DNA of 64,000 bases, taken from the NCBI GenBank assembly GCA_000711775.1, contig ARYC01000706.1:1-64000 (forward strand), written 5' to 3'. The position numbers were made by a program, and so were the translations under genes. The DNA comes from Oxytricha trifallax. Its lineage: Eukaryota > Ciliophora > Spirotrichea > Sporadotrichida > Oxytrichidae. Position 1 is the stretch's first letter; the number at the start of each line of letters is the position of its first letter. The notes under the pieces are model-generated. The model had not been told where the DNA came from. It did not search any database and saw only the letters and a list, made by a program, of their open reading frames with translations. Of this stretch, positions 36,967 through 48,095 are shown in pieces.

Positions 36967-38402
36967 TCACACAAACATAAGCTTAGAGTCATGTGGCAGT
37001 TCTCTGAATTTTATCTTTCTAAGTTGATGTTTGATTGTTTCTATTGTTTGTTAATTCTCTTAGCTTGGCTTGATAATAGTTGAGTATGCAAGTTCTCTGA
37101 GACCTCCATTTATTTTATTTTTATCGAGATATTGTTTGATTCTCTGCTTAGAATCTCTCTCACCCCTGCAGCTAAAGTAATCGTTTCTTGGCATGTCGCT
37201 CTCTATTATTATTACTGCTAGAGCCCAGATATCCCATTAAGTGTCTCCATCTCTCCAATCCTCTCTCTCTGGGAAATATCCAGGAGTGCCGTATACATTT
37301 CCTTATGCAGAGGCTTGCACTCTTTGAGCTCTGTTGAAGTCAATAATATAAACTCTAAGAGGCTGAAAGTTCATCATGATGTTCTCTGGCTTTAAGTCTC
37401 TATGAACATAACCTAGCTTGTGAAGCTCTTCAATCCCTTCAACTATCTGCTATACTATCTAGCTAATTTATCTCTGACATCTATTGTCAGATAAGAATTC
37501 TCTGTAAGTCATTTCAAGTAAAGGAAGCCTGAAGGCTACATGATCTTTACCAAGTAAAATAGCATCAAGCTAGATGATATGCCTGCACTCATTTAACTTT
37601 GCCTTTTAAAGAGCATAATACTCATTAGCAAATTCCATTTGGAACTTGTCATCAGCAAGGAAGTAATTGAAAGGATATATCTTGTAAGCATATTAGTCAT
37701 CTTCTCTATTTTTTCTTCAAGAGTGAGGTAACTTTCTAGGCAAGAATCTAAGTCAATAATTTTTAATATGGGAATCTTCATTGCCTCTATTTTAACCATG
37801 ATTTTATTGATCTCAGAGACTGGAAAGTTCTTGACTGCTTTCTTCATTTTAACTTACTTCTAGACTTCAACTCTAAGAGACTCCACTGGGTTTCTTGATC
37901 TTCTCTTTTAGAGGAATCTATTCCCTGTAGGTTCATGAATAAAGACAAAACTTTAATTGTGCTTTTTCTTTAAGTGCACTTTGAGGTCTCTAGTATGAGA
38001 ATATGGCTTCTCACAGAACTCACAGACATACTTCCCATCTTTCTTTTAATGCTTGAGATATAACCTTGGCATATCGTTGTGTATATCTCTCAAGTGTCTC
38101 TTATAAGTTGACTTGTAAGGGAAAATTTTATTGCATTATTTGCATTAATAGTAAACTTTGGGTGATATTTATTAATGCTCTATGGCGGGTTGCTTAACCT
38201 CCTCCTCAATTTGTACAGCTTCTTTGATAACCGGCTAATTAACTTATATTTAAATCTCAAAGCTAGACTAATCAAAGTTGTCATAAGTAGGCTCCCACTG
38301 AGTACAAGCGTCTCTGGTCTCTACTTTTCTTGGTTGCTGGAATGATAACTTTTATTGACTTGATCCAAGTAATGCCGCTCTCCTCAAAAGGTTAGCGCTC
38401 AT
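36967..38402 (-). CDS. TBE 57-kDa protein: two C2H2 zinc fingers plus protein kinase domain
   Basis: An accessory TBE protein that probably binds nucleic acid and may phosphorylate; its role in transposition is unknown. From ATG 38,402: two fingers of C-X2-C-X12-H-X4-H type (C87, C90, H103, H108 and C127, C130, H143, H148), a basic linker, then a kinase domain with YVHRDLKPENIM (catalytic loop), YIIDFNRAQ (DFG replaced by DFN), VYGTPGYFPE (activation loop/APE) and TQWDIWALAVIIIESDMP. One base is missing in the T run at 37,709-37,714, breaking the frame between linker and kinase domain in this copy. A 35-nt intron (37,069-37,103) would give an end LPHDSKLMFV and TGA at 36,967; without it the frame runs on through the TIR. 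A frame upstream of 38,402 is open but looks intronic. Confidence 0.85.
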
Positions 38403-38967
38403 TTTAGCTCGCTGATATATTTTATTATAATAATTATAAAATATACCTTGAAAAACTATAATAGTAGAGGATATGACACTCTTGTAGATTTTTTGCAAAG
38501 AGGTAAGAAAAATAAATAACCATAGAAGACTGTAAGTTGACATATTTTATTACAATTTTATACGTTCTAGTAAATTAAAATACTCCTAATGAAGTTTTGT
38601 TTCTCTAGAAGGTCCTCCAAATCAAGTTTGAACTTAATTTGGAGGTAAAGGTATTAAACATTTTTCAATTTAATATGCTCCTAATTAAGTTTTAACCTTA
38701 AAATTTAACTCCTAATAAAGTTTGAACTTAATTTGGAGGACCTCCTAAAATAATTAAACATTATTAGGAGCAATTTAATGGAGATAGATTGATAAAAATG
38801 GAAATCAATCTGTGAAACTTGGAGCAAGCTTTTCAATGCTTCTCCGTATATCTTTTTAAGGTTGACCTCCAGTAGGTCCTCCCTATTTAATATTAAGATT
38901 TTAATAAACTTAGAATGGATATCCATAATTTTAAATTTCATTAACATTTCTAGAAAGAGGAAGCAAG
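38403..38967. promoter_or_regulatory. Divergent intergenic region of the TBE with nested repeats
   Basis: Lies between the divergently transcribed kinase and 22-kDa genes. It holds several copies, direct and inverted, of AAGTTTGAACTTAATTTGGA, GGTCCTCC / GGAGGACC and ATTAGGAGC (38,575-38,780). This could be a shared promoter or a protein-binding array; no function is shown. Confidence 0.4.
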
Positions 38968-39757
38968 ATGGAGTCTATGAATGATGCAATGAAGAGAATT
39001 TAATCTCAAGATTTAATAGGAAAATTTCGAAGTAAAGAGGACCTTTATAGATATTTGGTATAGCAAGGTAAGTGCTTAAGTAAGATTAATACATCAATAA
39101 TAGTTGGATTGTTCTTGCCGACTTAGGAGGAACTAAAATCTCATTCTTAAAAGCCTTACTGAGTGAAGAGAAAAAAGCTTTTAAGTCTAATGAAATTAGG
39201 ATGATAGAGATACCTAACTACCCTGAGATCTCTGTAACAAATCTGTATGATGATGCTATGAGTGATCCAGATGTTGCTCTCTACCTTCCATCAAAGCTAC
39301 AGCTCTCTAATAAGTTGCCAGAGAGAAACTTCTTCTTTGGTGTTCTTGCAACTCTGAAACCTGAGTACTTAAATGAAGTTATTTAAGAAGCTCATAAGAA
39401 ACACTACAGCATCTCTCCTGAAGAAAAAGAGAAGCAAGGTATTAAAATCAGCGACACCTGGTTCGAGGAACTACAGAAGCATCCATTCATCTCTAGTAAG
39501 CTTAGTCTTCTAACTTTATAGAAAAACCTGGTACTGCTATTTACTTGATGAAAGAGCGCAGCAAATTAAACAGAGAGAAAAAGTCTCAAGTAAAGCATGA
39601 ATTGAGTAAGAGACTCTTCAAAGATTTCTAAAAGCCAGACGAGATGAACATAGATGCAGGAGCTGGCACTAAGAGAAGAAACATGGGCCCAAGCAAGCCT
39701 TAAGAGGAAGAAAAGAAAGAGAAGCCAAATCCCTTTACGGGCAAATTTAATATGTGA
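38968..39757 (+). CDS. TBE 22-kDa-type protein, three exons
   Basis: A TBE accessory protein conserved across the family, function unknown. ATG at 38,968 (MESMNDAMKRIQSQDLIGKF). Two introns restore a single frame: 39,068-39,126 (59 nt) and 39,497-39,522 (26 nt), both GTAAG..TAG. Exons of 100, 370 and 235 nt give 234 residues with TAA/TAG as Gln. Landmarks: RSKEDLYRYL, ISFLKALLSEEKKAF, EIPNYPEISVTNLYDD, ALYLPSKLQLSNKLPERNFF, ISDTWFEELQKHPF and a Lys/Glu-rich tail with SKRLFKDFQKPDE. TGA at 39,755-39,757, six bases from the stop of the transposase gene (tail to tail). Other copies of this protein in the window (12.6, 26.9 and 30.6 kb) share the same blocks. Confidence 0.85.
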
Positions 39758-39763
39758 ACTTAT

Positions 39764-40810
39764 TCATTCGTTTAAATCTAAAACTTATTTATAAACACAA
39801 AATCTCCCTTCTCTTGAGCACACTTTAGCTTTCTCATCGCTGACTCTCTCAGCACTCTTAATAAAATCGACTGTATCTATCTTCAGATCGTGCATCAAGT
39901 GATTGAGCAGAAGTTTCTTGTAGTGGCCTTTCAATAACCCCCAATATAATTCAATTCCATTGAACTGAGGACTGTAAGGAACATTAAATACAGGTGTTAT
40001 GTTTAGCCTTTCATATTCCCTCCTAATGTCTTTAGTTTTATGGACAGATAAGTTATCTACAAACAGAATAATCTCTTAGTCGGCGTACTTATCTCTGAGT
40101 TATTACAAGAACTTTATGTATTATTCGGTCTTTATTGAGCGAGGGTGGATAACATAAGTCTCTAGGCCACTATCTTCGCATATTCCACCTAGTATTGCAT
40201 GAGTTTAAACCTTAACCTTTTAATCATATACTTCAATGTTGCTGTACCTCTTATACCAAGACCTTGATATGAAGGTATTAAAGGTGAACACTGCCTCATC
40301 AGCGTGTATGAACTTTATATTATGCTCTTAAGCACTTTGCATATAATCGAATATATAATTTAAATTATCCTTATAAAATGGAACATTAAAGTCAATCACT
40401 CTCTTAATGCGATTGACTGTCTTGTAAGATATTCCATTCTTTTTATATATGTTCGCAATAGATTAAGCAGAGATGTGAAGCTCAGGAAATTGGCGATGAA
40501 ACATCACAGCCCTGTAGGCTAGAGAGAAATGAGCCCAGTAATTAAGAGTCTTATCAATAATAAGATATTCAATATGATGCTGCTAAAATTTTAAGGGTCT
40601 CTTAGGCTTAGAATTAAGATGCTATCTCTTTAAATTCAATGCTAATAGACAGTGAGACCTCGCAGTTGCAGGAGATTTATGGAGTAGCCTTGCTATAGAC
40701 GTATAATTCAGAACAGGCTTGAGTTGATCACTAAATTCATCACATCCATATCGCAACTTAAACAATAAATCTATATACTCACTGTCATAAACTGACCCCA
40801 AACCTCGCAT
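39764..40810 (-). CDS. TBE 42-kDa transposase, intact
   Basis: DDE transposase of the TBE family, expected to act in the developing macronucleus or germline on TBE ends. The frame is open for 348 residues with TAA/TAG as Gln, from ATG at 40,810 at the inner edge of the TIR to TGA at 39,764. N-terminus MRGLGSVYDSEYIDLL, helix-turn-helix region SIARLLHKSPATARSH, then FIHADEAVFTF (Asp), IILFVDNLSVHKT (Asp) and PYSPQFNGIELYWG (Glu) with the same spacing as the copy at 61.7 kb. It is nearly identical to that copy but one codon shorter (SAERVSDE versus SAAKRVSDD). The start codon directly abuts the TIR, so the promoter must lie within the TIR. Confidence 0.95.
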
Positions 40811-40948
40811 ATACTCACTTAAAATACTAATATTTAAACATTAAACCCCTACATAAACCCTATTAAAACCCTAATAAAGTATGCGCTAATAGTCTACTTT
40901 TATCAATCAAAAACTCAATCAAACTACTGAAAGGGTTTTGGGGTTTTG
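40810..40948 (-). repeat. TBE right TIR with telomere-like end
   Basis: Inverted copy of the left TIR, ending GGGTTTTGGGGTTTTG. It abuts the transposase start codon. Confidence 0.95.
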
Positions 40949-41013
40949 AATGCCAACCAGGCTATAATCCTTTTGTGGTAACCAACTCAGGGCAGCAGTG
41001 AGATGAATGTGTT

Positions 41014-43117
41014 GCACATGAATAATTAGTTAAAAGTAGTAGATTAAGTAATTAAATTATTATCGTTTTTTTATTATAAATCATAGTTTGTCAAAGACAT
41101 TTCTTAACAAATTTACACTTTACTATCTTTTACCTAGATCAGCCATGAACAAATCTTAGAAATTTTATTTATTTTATTCATTAATTGTATTTTCTAATTC
41201 TATAAAAAAGTATAATATTTTTAAGGTCTATTGGGTCATTGCAAACATCAGTTTGTTGTAATTAAAGAAAATATTTGAATCTAAAAAGTAAATCACTAAA
41301 AATAATGACTTAAATAAATTGAATTCTTATGTCCTTGAGTATTATAAAATTTACAAAATTTATTAATTAGTGACATTATATTTCTTTTTTTTATAAATGG
41401 CTTATTTGTCTTCTTTATAAATTTACAATTCTCTGTTATTTATTGATTCTATAAATAGGAGTTTATTGAATCGTAAATAAGATTAACATATATTTTTTAA
41501 AAAACTTTTTATCAAATCTTAAAATATGAATGAAGTTCATAAGAGTGATTTGATCTTTGAGATGTTGATCATATATAAATTATTAAAGTCCTAAAATTTA
41601 TTAAATCAAATTTAAAATTATAATTAGTTTTGTGGAAACAGCTAAATTATAAATATATAAATCCTATAAAATGATAATTTCAATCATTTTATTTATTAAA
41701 ACTCTGCTTTGCTTTTGCTAAAGAAATATTTGATTTGAATATGCAATTATTATTACAGATTAAAATTCTTACAATATTTAGTAAAATGAATATAATCTTA
41801 TCTTATTTCTGTTATATTTATTTATTAATATCGTGTATTTATTGTGTTACTTTTATAACCCTTTTATATTTTTCTATTTATTATCTTTAATAAGATAAAA
41901 TTGAAAATTCTTTGTATTTAATAGTTAATAAAGCCATTTACATTATTATCAATGTTTTATTAATAATCTATCTTATGTAAAAATATTTGCTTTCTCATCG
42001 CCAGCAGTGCAAGTTAACTCCAAGCAATTTAATATCATATCATACTATTAATTTATTCCATCAACATCTTTAAATCAATCTTTATTAAATTATTACTTCA
42101 GTCTGTGTTTAGAACATGTGTTGTTTATGTATTATTGGCACTATTTAGTAGTTATTTACTAACATTAACTATATCAAAAGCAATGTTTTATTTATTATAA
42201 GCTTTAGAAAGTAATTAATTATCATGTAAAACCAGAGAACTTGTTCTTAGAGAGATACTTAATTTGCTCTATACTTATAATATAAATTAAAACTAAAAGC
42301 CACTAGCTTCTAGTCAAAGTAAGTAAGATCTTGAATATCAATGATAATATTTCAAGCCCAAAATATAAAAAAGGGAATTTTACAGAAAATGGTTGAAGGG
42401 TCTAAGTATACTCTACAAGATAAAGTTATAATGCTAATAACAAAGAATGGCAGTATCAATTTCTTTATAAATCAATACAAATCTTTACCATTTATTCAAA
42501 TCTTCATTCTAATTTTTTTAATCTTAAACTTTATTCAATTAAATTATAGTTTTTGCAATCGCCACTTTCTCCACCTGTAAATTGTTTAATCATTCATTGT
42601 GATTTAGAGTGAGTTCTTAGCTGCTATTACTACTGGAGTGATATTACTCTAATTTCCTTACTTTTAATCCGAATGGTGATCACTCTTTCAATCTCATTTC
42701 TCCCACATTTTGTTTGAAATTTATTCGAAATATAATTTATTTATTTACTTAACTTACGGTTTTATTGGTTATCTCTAATATAAATTAGATATATTAAAGG
42801 GTTATAAGATATCAGAGTTTCAACTTATAACTTTCTGTTGAATATTATAAAATTAAATCTGCTCCTTGATACTGACCGTGGAGTAAACATCTAAATATCT
42901 CTCTGACTTAATATCAATTAGATAATTTTATCAGATAAACATTTCCATCAACTAGATTAATCATCTTAAATTACAAGTTTTTATTTCACCTCTCTTCTAC
43001 TTACTCTAGCTATAATATCACCAAATGCTAATTAATCCTTAGCAAGTGAGCACTTCAACATAATTTTTAATCCTCATTTTCAAGATTAAATTGAATTTAC
43101 TATTCAAAATTAAACAG
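41014..43117. other. AT-rich stretch, no gene seen
   Basis: No supported gene. An open frame near 42,341-42,580 is hydrophobic and low-complexity and is not called. Confidence 0.4.
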
Positions 43118-43350
43118 GAAACCAGTCGGCTGGTGAGTAGAAGACTTCTCAACATAGGAGAACTCTTGGTTCTATTCCTAGACCTGCTAACGGTTTTAAC
43201 TAGAAAATGATCTCAATAGGTTCTCCTAAAATATATGTATAAATAAACAATATAATATAATATAATATAATATGGAATGGAATTCACTTGTGCAACCTAG
43301 TCTCTTGATCAGGTTCTTCAGTCAAGCCTCCCGTATATAACTTAACTAAG
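43118..43350 (+). mobile_element. tRNA-derived SINE, copy B (diverged)
   Basis: Shares with copy A the phrase GGTTC..CC (B box as GGTTCTATTCC), CCTGCTAACGGTTTTAAC (copy A CCCGCCAACGGTTGTCAC), and the tail CTTGATCAGGTTCTTCAGTC followed by a CCCGTATATAAC-type end. A 5-bp (TATAA)n microsatellite at 43,248-43,273 and extra AT-rich DNA separate body and tail. Confidence 0.6.
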
Positions 43351-43799
43351 TGATCAACAAATCTTTCATGGAGGAAATTATGGTAATCGTGTTGATAATT
43401 ACAAAGGTGGATAGATTGTAAAAAATTACAATTAAATAGCCAAATTTAATTTTAAATACATTTTACCTCCCATTAATGCCAATTTACTTTTTTATAAGCA
43501 ATTACCATCAATCATGAAAGCAACACTTTAGGTCAATTGCTGCATATAAATTCTGATTTCTAACATCTTTGTCTGAATCTGCTCAGTATAATTTAAGCAG
43601 GAGCACCATGGAATATGTAAATCACATATGTAGATATCTTTTTTTATATTTAATCGTATATAAATTTATCTTCAAAGCAATTGAAATAATAGGTTTATTT
43701 TATATAATATTTTATCAAGAAACTCAATATAATCCATTTGAAGACTCTAAGTTTGTAAATGACCAGCAAATAAGAAGCTATTTATGGTGTCAATTAGCC

Positions 43800-44006
43800 A
43801 GTCTTTATATGTTTATCTGCCTGTGAATCTCAATTGTAAATCTACTCTGATTCTAACCTAAAACCGTAGAGAAATCACTTAGTTGCTGCTTGGGCCAAAC
43901 AAATGAACATTGAAATTGAAACTAGCAAGATCTAAAGAGTAGACCTACTTGAAGTTGTTTAGAGTTTGACAAGTGCAAGATTAAATGTTAAAATCAAGTA
44001 TTCTTG
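43800..44006 (+). CDS. Unrecognised exon-like fragment
   Basis: With TAA/TAG as Gln the frame reads NLKPQRNHLVAAWAKQMNIE, then IETSKIQRVDLLEVVQSLTS to TGA. Natural composition, no start codon. A related-looking coding block (NPFEDSKFVNDQQIRSYLW) lies just upstream in another frame. Family unknown. Confidence 0.3.
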
Positions 44007-44209
44007 AGAAATAAGTGGAAGGCAATTAATCATAATGATTATAACTTTATAGTAAAAGTATTGATAATTAGAGAAATGATATCTAGAAACAGCCTTATCA
44101 TCTCACCATTTTCCTTCGAATTTAGCTCAATCTGGCCATGCTTTCCTTGTCATTCCCAATTTTTCCCATTGTCTATTGAGCCTTCGGTTTACTGACTTAG
44201 CCATTTTTG

Positions 44210-45074
44210 CTGGTAAGTATTGCTGAGATATAAAATTTTAAGATATGTTTATTATAATTAATAAATTTAAGTGAATAACAAGCTGCTCCAGAGAGACTAT
44301 TATAATTTATCTATTTTCAATTATAAATTGCAATTAATGACAAATTAATAAAGCGGGCCTAAGCTAAGTTAAGTGAATAAGTTTTCTATTTTAAAAGCGA
44401 CTACTTTTCAATCGAAAGATGTAGAAATTATTGAAGAAAACTTAATTGGTTTATTGATCATTAGTTAATAAACTGCCTGCAACTGGTACTAAAGTTTCAT
44501 CTGCCAAAACTGTGCTATTTATTCAAGAACCGAATGTAAAAAAAACTTAACTGTCTTTATCTTTTTATTTATATATAAAAATAGTATGAAGAGTAGTAAA
44601 AACTCAAATAATCATAAATAGTGATAAATTAAATTAGAAGCTTATCTGTTGATTTCAATAAGTAATATCTACTGATTGCACTTATCTTTGAATTAGTTTT
44701 GACTGGTAAAATATTTATTTAATGATATTTTGGGATTTACAAGTCAAAAATCAGTCAGGAATATGCACTTACAAATTCATGTTTGTAAATTTACTAATTA
44801 TATGGGATAATTGAAAATAGTAATGATACATTCAGTTAATAGAGAAATAAAGATTAATATAATAAATAGGTATCACTATCCTCTGATTGATTCTTATCAT
44901 ACTCTTTATTTTATAATTTTGTTTTGATTTTTAATTGCTACTAAGACTTCTTTTAAAAGTAAAAATAAATAAATATATATATATATTAATCCAATTAACG
45001 TGTAGATATCGCTAACCTTCGAAAAAGAACGAAGAAATTCAAAAATAACATGATTATAATTAACTAAGTATAAC

Positions 45075-45111
<37 letters not shown>

Positions 45112-46300
45112 ACAAATTATAATTCCATTAAGTTTAAAGTATCTTTGACATAAGGTAGATTTTTTTTATAATTAAGTATTTTCAGATTATGTAAGTTTGA
45201 AAATGATCTGTTAATATCATTAAAAGTCATTTTATTCGTAATTGGGAAAAATAAGTGAATAAAATACTTTAAAAATAGTAAAAGATTAATTTTTAATTTA
45301 ACTTTATAGAAGACTCTTAAATATGTAAAAAATGATTTTATTCATCAATAAAGATATGCATTTCCTTGAGAAACTCCACTTGAAATAATATATTGTATAT
45401 AAATAATTTAAAAGTTTTGACCCATCCTATTTGAGCATCTATTTTGCTTTTAACACACTTAAATAATTGCTAAGATGAAACTAATTATCATACATTTGGT
45501 ATAATTTGTTTGGTAACCATTTCATGTTCCAAAAGACAAAATTAATTAATACCCTTCTCATTTTGAAATATTTGAAATAATATTATTTTACTTAATTTAT
45601 ATTTTCAACCAGAGTATTAATTTAAAAAGGTTGCTGGCTACTTTAAAAGATAGATTTTCATATATAAAATCCTTGAATCTATAAAAATTTATTGATTATT
45701 TGATAGCCAATAAAGACTACCACTATTTGTCTTTAGTTTATTTTTTCGTCTTTTCTTTTACTAAGCTTTTCAATTGAAGCGATATATGGCATTGAAGGCA
45801 TTTGAATAACCTTGCTATCGCTCATATCAACAGAATAAATTGAAAGCTCAAGAGGAAAGTGTCTTGGAGCCTGAGACAATAAAGAAGCGTTATTACTCAA
45901 ACTCTTCTACAAATTTATTCGAAATAAATGTATGTTTCTTGCACTTATTGATAATTTTGAAATCAGAATTCTTAGATCAAGCCGTTTTCTTTTAATAGTA
46001 GTATGACTTCCTCTAAATTTTAGAGAGATTTCCTTGACAATTTACAATAAGCCTAATTAAAAAATTATTATAAAAATATTGTATTCTTATAGATCAATAG
46101 ATTTGCAAGTAATTCCTGAATCACCCATCATTTATTATTATATATTAATTTACATCTATGTAAACATAATTTCATCATACTTTTGACTTCTCTATGATTT
46201 ATTTAATTCAAAAATAAAGAGATTTATTTGCCTGGAAGGTATAAAAATGTACTCAAGTCTTTTTAAATAATTTATAATGCTTTTAGACTACAAAATCACT
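44210..46300. other. AT-rich stretch with (AT)n microsatellite
   Basis: No supported gene. A perfect (AT)n run lies at about 45,080-45,109, with a shorter one near 44,975. Confidence 0.45.
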
Positions 46301-46309
46301 AATTGTAAC

Positions 46310-46745
46310 TCCATTAAAGCCACTTATTATGTTTTCATGAATTATATTTATGATGATTTTTATAGAAAACAAAGTGAATTACAAAATTAATCAATAATAT
46401 TAGCAAAAGTAATTGTAGCAATAGCAAATGTAAATCTATAATAAAAGGTTTCATCTTATTCTTTATCCTCATCTTCATCATCTTCATCGCCTATATTGAC
46501 TTCCTGTACCCCTCTCTTGTGACTTCTAGTACTACCTATATGTTGAGCCTTCAGTCTTACCAGGTGCAACACCTGGTAAATAAAATGTTAGATATGATTT
46601 TTGTAACTTATATTAATGTTAAATGACACTGCACTTTCTAATCAGAAATTTTTTCATTTTTCATTAATTTGATTAATTTTCATAATTAAACTTTAATTTA
46701 TTTCAAAAAAATTATGATTATGCCTATATCATATTATCTTATCGC
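46310..46745. repeat. Second copy of the centre of the 34-kb element
   Basis: Sequence around TTATCCTCATCTTCATC, CAGTCTTACCAGG and TAATGTTAAATGACAC matches 34,540-34,860 in the same order and orientation. It lacks the long inverted arms and the GC-rich ORF. The minus strand encodes the acidic block VNIGDEDDEDEDKEQDE. Confidence 0.55.
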
Positions 46746-48095
46746 TACAATCCCTTATAAATTAATGAATTTTTAATAAATATTACTAAATTTACTTTAT
46801 TTTATGACTTTCATGCTTTGTTATTTTGCAAGTTTGTTTACTTTATTCAGTTCATGTTTATGTATAATTGCATGATTTTATTTTTCTTTTATTACTTATT
46901 TTAATTAGCACAATTTCTATAACTGTCCTATTAATTTATAAATAAACTTGATGTGACTTAATTTACATATTTGCAAAAACAACAAAGTATAATTGTTAGA
47001 AAATATAAAAGAATTAGTAATATTCCTTAAATTTTTATATATTTAAAAAAGAAAATGCAAGATAATATGATAAAGACACAAAAAGATTCTTAATTTACAA
47101 GGTTATAAAAATCCTTTAAAAAATGCTATTACTGGTGGTTTCAATGTTTTAAGGATTAGATATTATTTTAAAGAAATTGAGAAAACCTTTTATATCCGCA
47201 TACAAATAGATTACTACCAAAAAGTGACAGGATTTAATGCTTAAACTGCTGATAGAGACTCATAGCTTAATAGAATCTAATTTAAGATCTGTTTTCATAA
47301 CAGCAATTTTAATCCATACTTTCCAAGTAAATTAATAAAGTCAAATAAAGCTGCACCTTTTATCCAAAATTTTTAATGATTGCTCTAAATAATACAATAT
47401 TACAAACAACTCTACTAAGTAACGAATTTCATGTTATTATGTTTTAATTGCCATAAACTTCCATAATATTGTTAGGCTATTTAATGCAATTATTTCTCTT
47501 TTAAAGTGCTGCAATATTGATGATTGAGCTGCTAGCACGTTGTTGGCCCGGGGTTCTCTTCGAGTACAATGTGATTATACTTATTATGCTGTTTAAAGTT
47601 AGAGAGGGGATTTTCTAATTGACTTTGATATCTTGAACTTTTTTATATTATTCTTAGGCAAATAAATTTTTTGCCATGATTCTATTTTTATTTTACACGA
47701 TACTATGTCTATTTGTCATAGTGATAGTGCAGATAATTATCATGTTGATAGTATTATCTCTCAATATTTAATTTATTAGTAAATTAATAGGGATTAATTA
47801 GTTTATATTTCAATAGTTAGATTATAAAAAATGTCAACTATTTTTTTTATATTCTGCTATGATGTCAGCTTAACATAAAAATACTATAATTTAAATTTTT
47901 TATATTTTTTATCAATTATTCATAAAGACTTAACTAATCATGATGGAATTAATGAGTAATCTTATGAATAAAGCTTATATAATTAATATTCATGTGCTAG
48001 ATTATAAAAATAAGATAATATTAATTATACAATTGTAAGTATAAAAATAAAATATTTAATTAAGTAAAGTTTGAAAAAAAAGAAGGACGAAAATG
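46746..48095. other. AT-rich stretch with one small GC patch
   Basis: Only a short GC-rich patch at 47,530-47,570 (TTGTTGGCCCGGGGTTCTCT) stands out; no gene. Confidence 0.4.

Larger units (their letters stand above)
36806..40948. mobile_element. Complete TBE transposon, 4,143 bp
   Basis: Telomere-Bearing Elements are germline-limited Tc1/mariner-type transposons of hypotrich ciliates, about 4.1 kb, with C4A4 telomere-like ends and three genes. All of this is seen here: both ends carry CAAAACCCCAAAACCC, TIRs of 139 bp (36,806-36,944 and 40,810-40,948) with only a few mismatches, and three genes in the order 57-kDa zinc-finger/kinase (minus), 22-kDa (plus), 42-kDa transposase (minus). The 3-bp flanks are ATT on the left and AAT on the right, both fitting ANT but not identical. 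Transposase and 22-kDa frames are intact (given two introns in the latter); the kinase gene has one frameshift in a homopolymer. It is inserted directly beside a foldback. Confidence 0.95.
35706..41001 (+). pseudogene. Unknown ORF interrupted by nested foldback + TBE
   Basis: Segments 35,706-36,251 and 40,949-41,001 read as one frame when the foldback and the TBE between them are set aside: NKLSSRQ at the left edge continues as QCQPGYNPFVVTNSGQQ and TGA at 40,999-41,001. The left part includes DLQLIGVMVIREFSEGSGQ, QIGTNIFRTPAGSGAQSYLL, a hydrophobic probable membrane segment (ITPAVFLLALISFFG) and KVFAGTPTDFY. Two internal TGAs remain (after LRPG and after TDFY). Family unknown. It starts right after the 1.6-kb inverted-repeat element, so its true beginning may lie further upstream. 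Confidence 0.5.

Noticed and set aside
38352..38543. Upstream start for the TBE kinase gene at 38,543
   Set aside because: The added residues are hydrophobic and AT-driven and include a GTATAT..CAG intron-like stretch; the start at 38,402 gives a natural N-terminus.
45060..45115. (AT)n run as an origin or promoter
   Set aside because: Simple microsatellite with no supporting context.
47525..47572. GC patch with GGGGTTCTCTTCGAG as a tRNA or SINE fragment
   Set aside because: B-box match is poor and the shared SINE body is absent.
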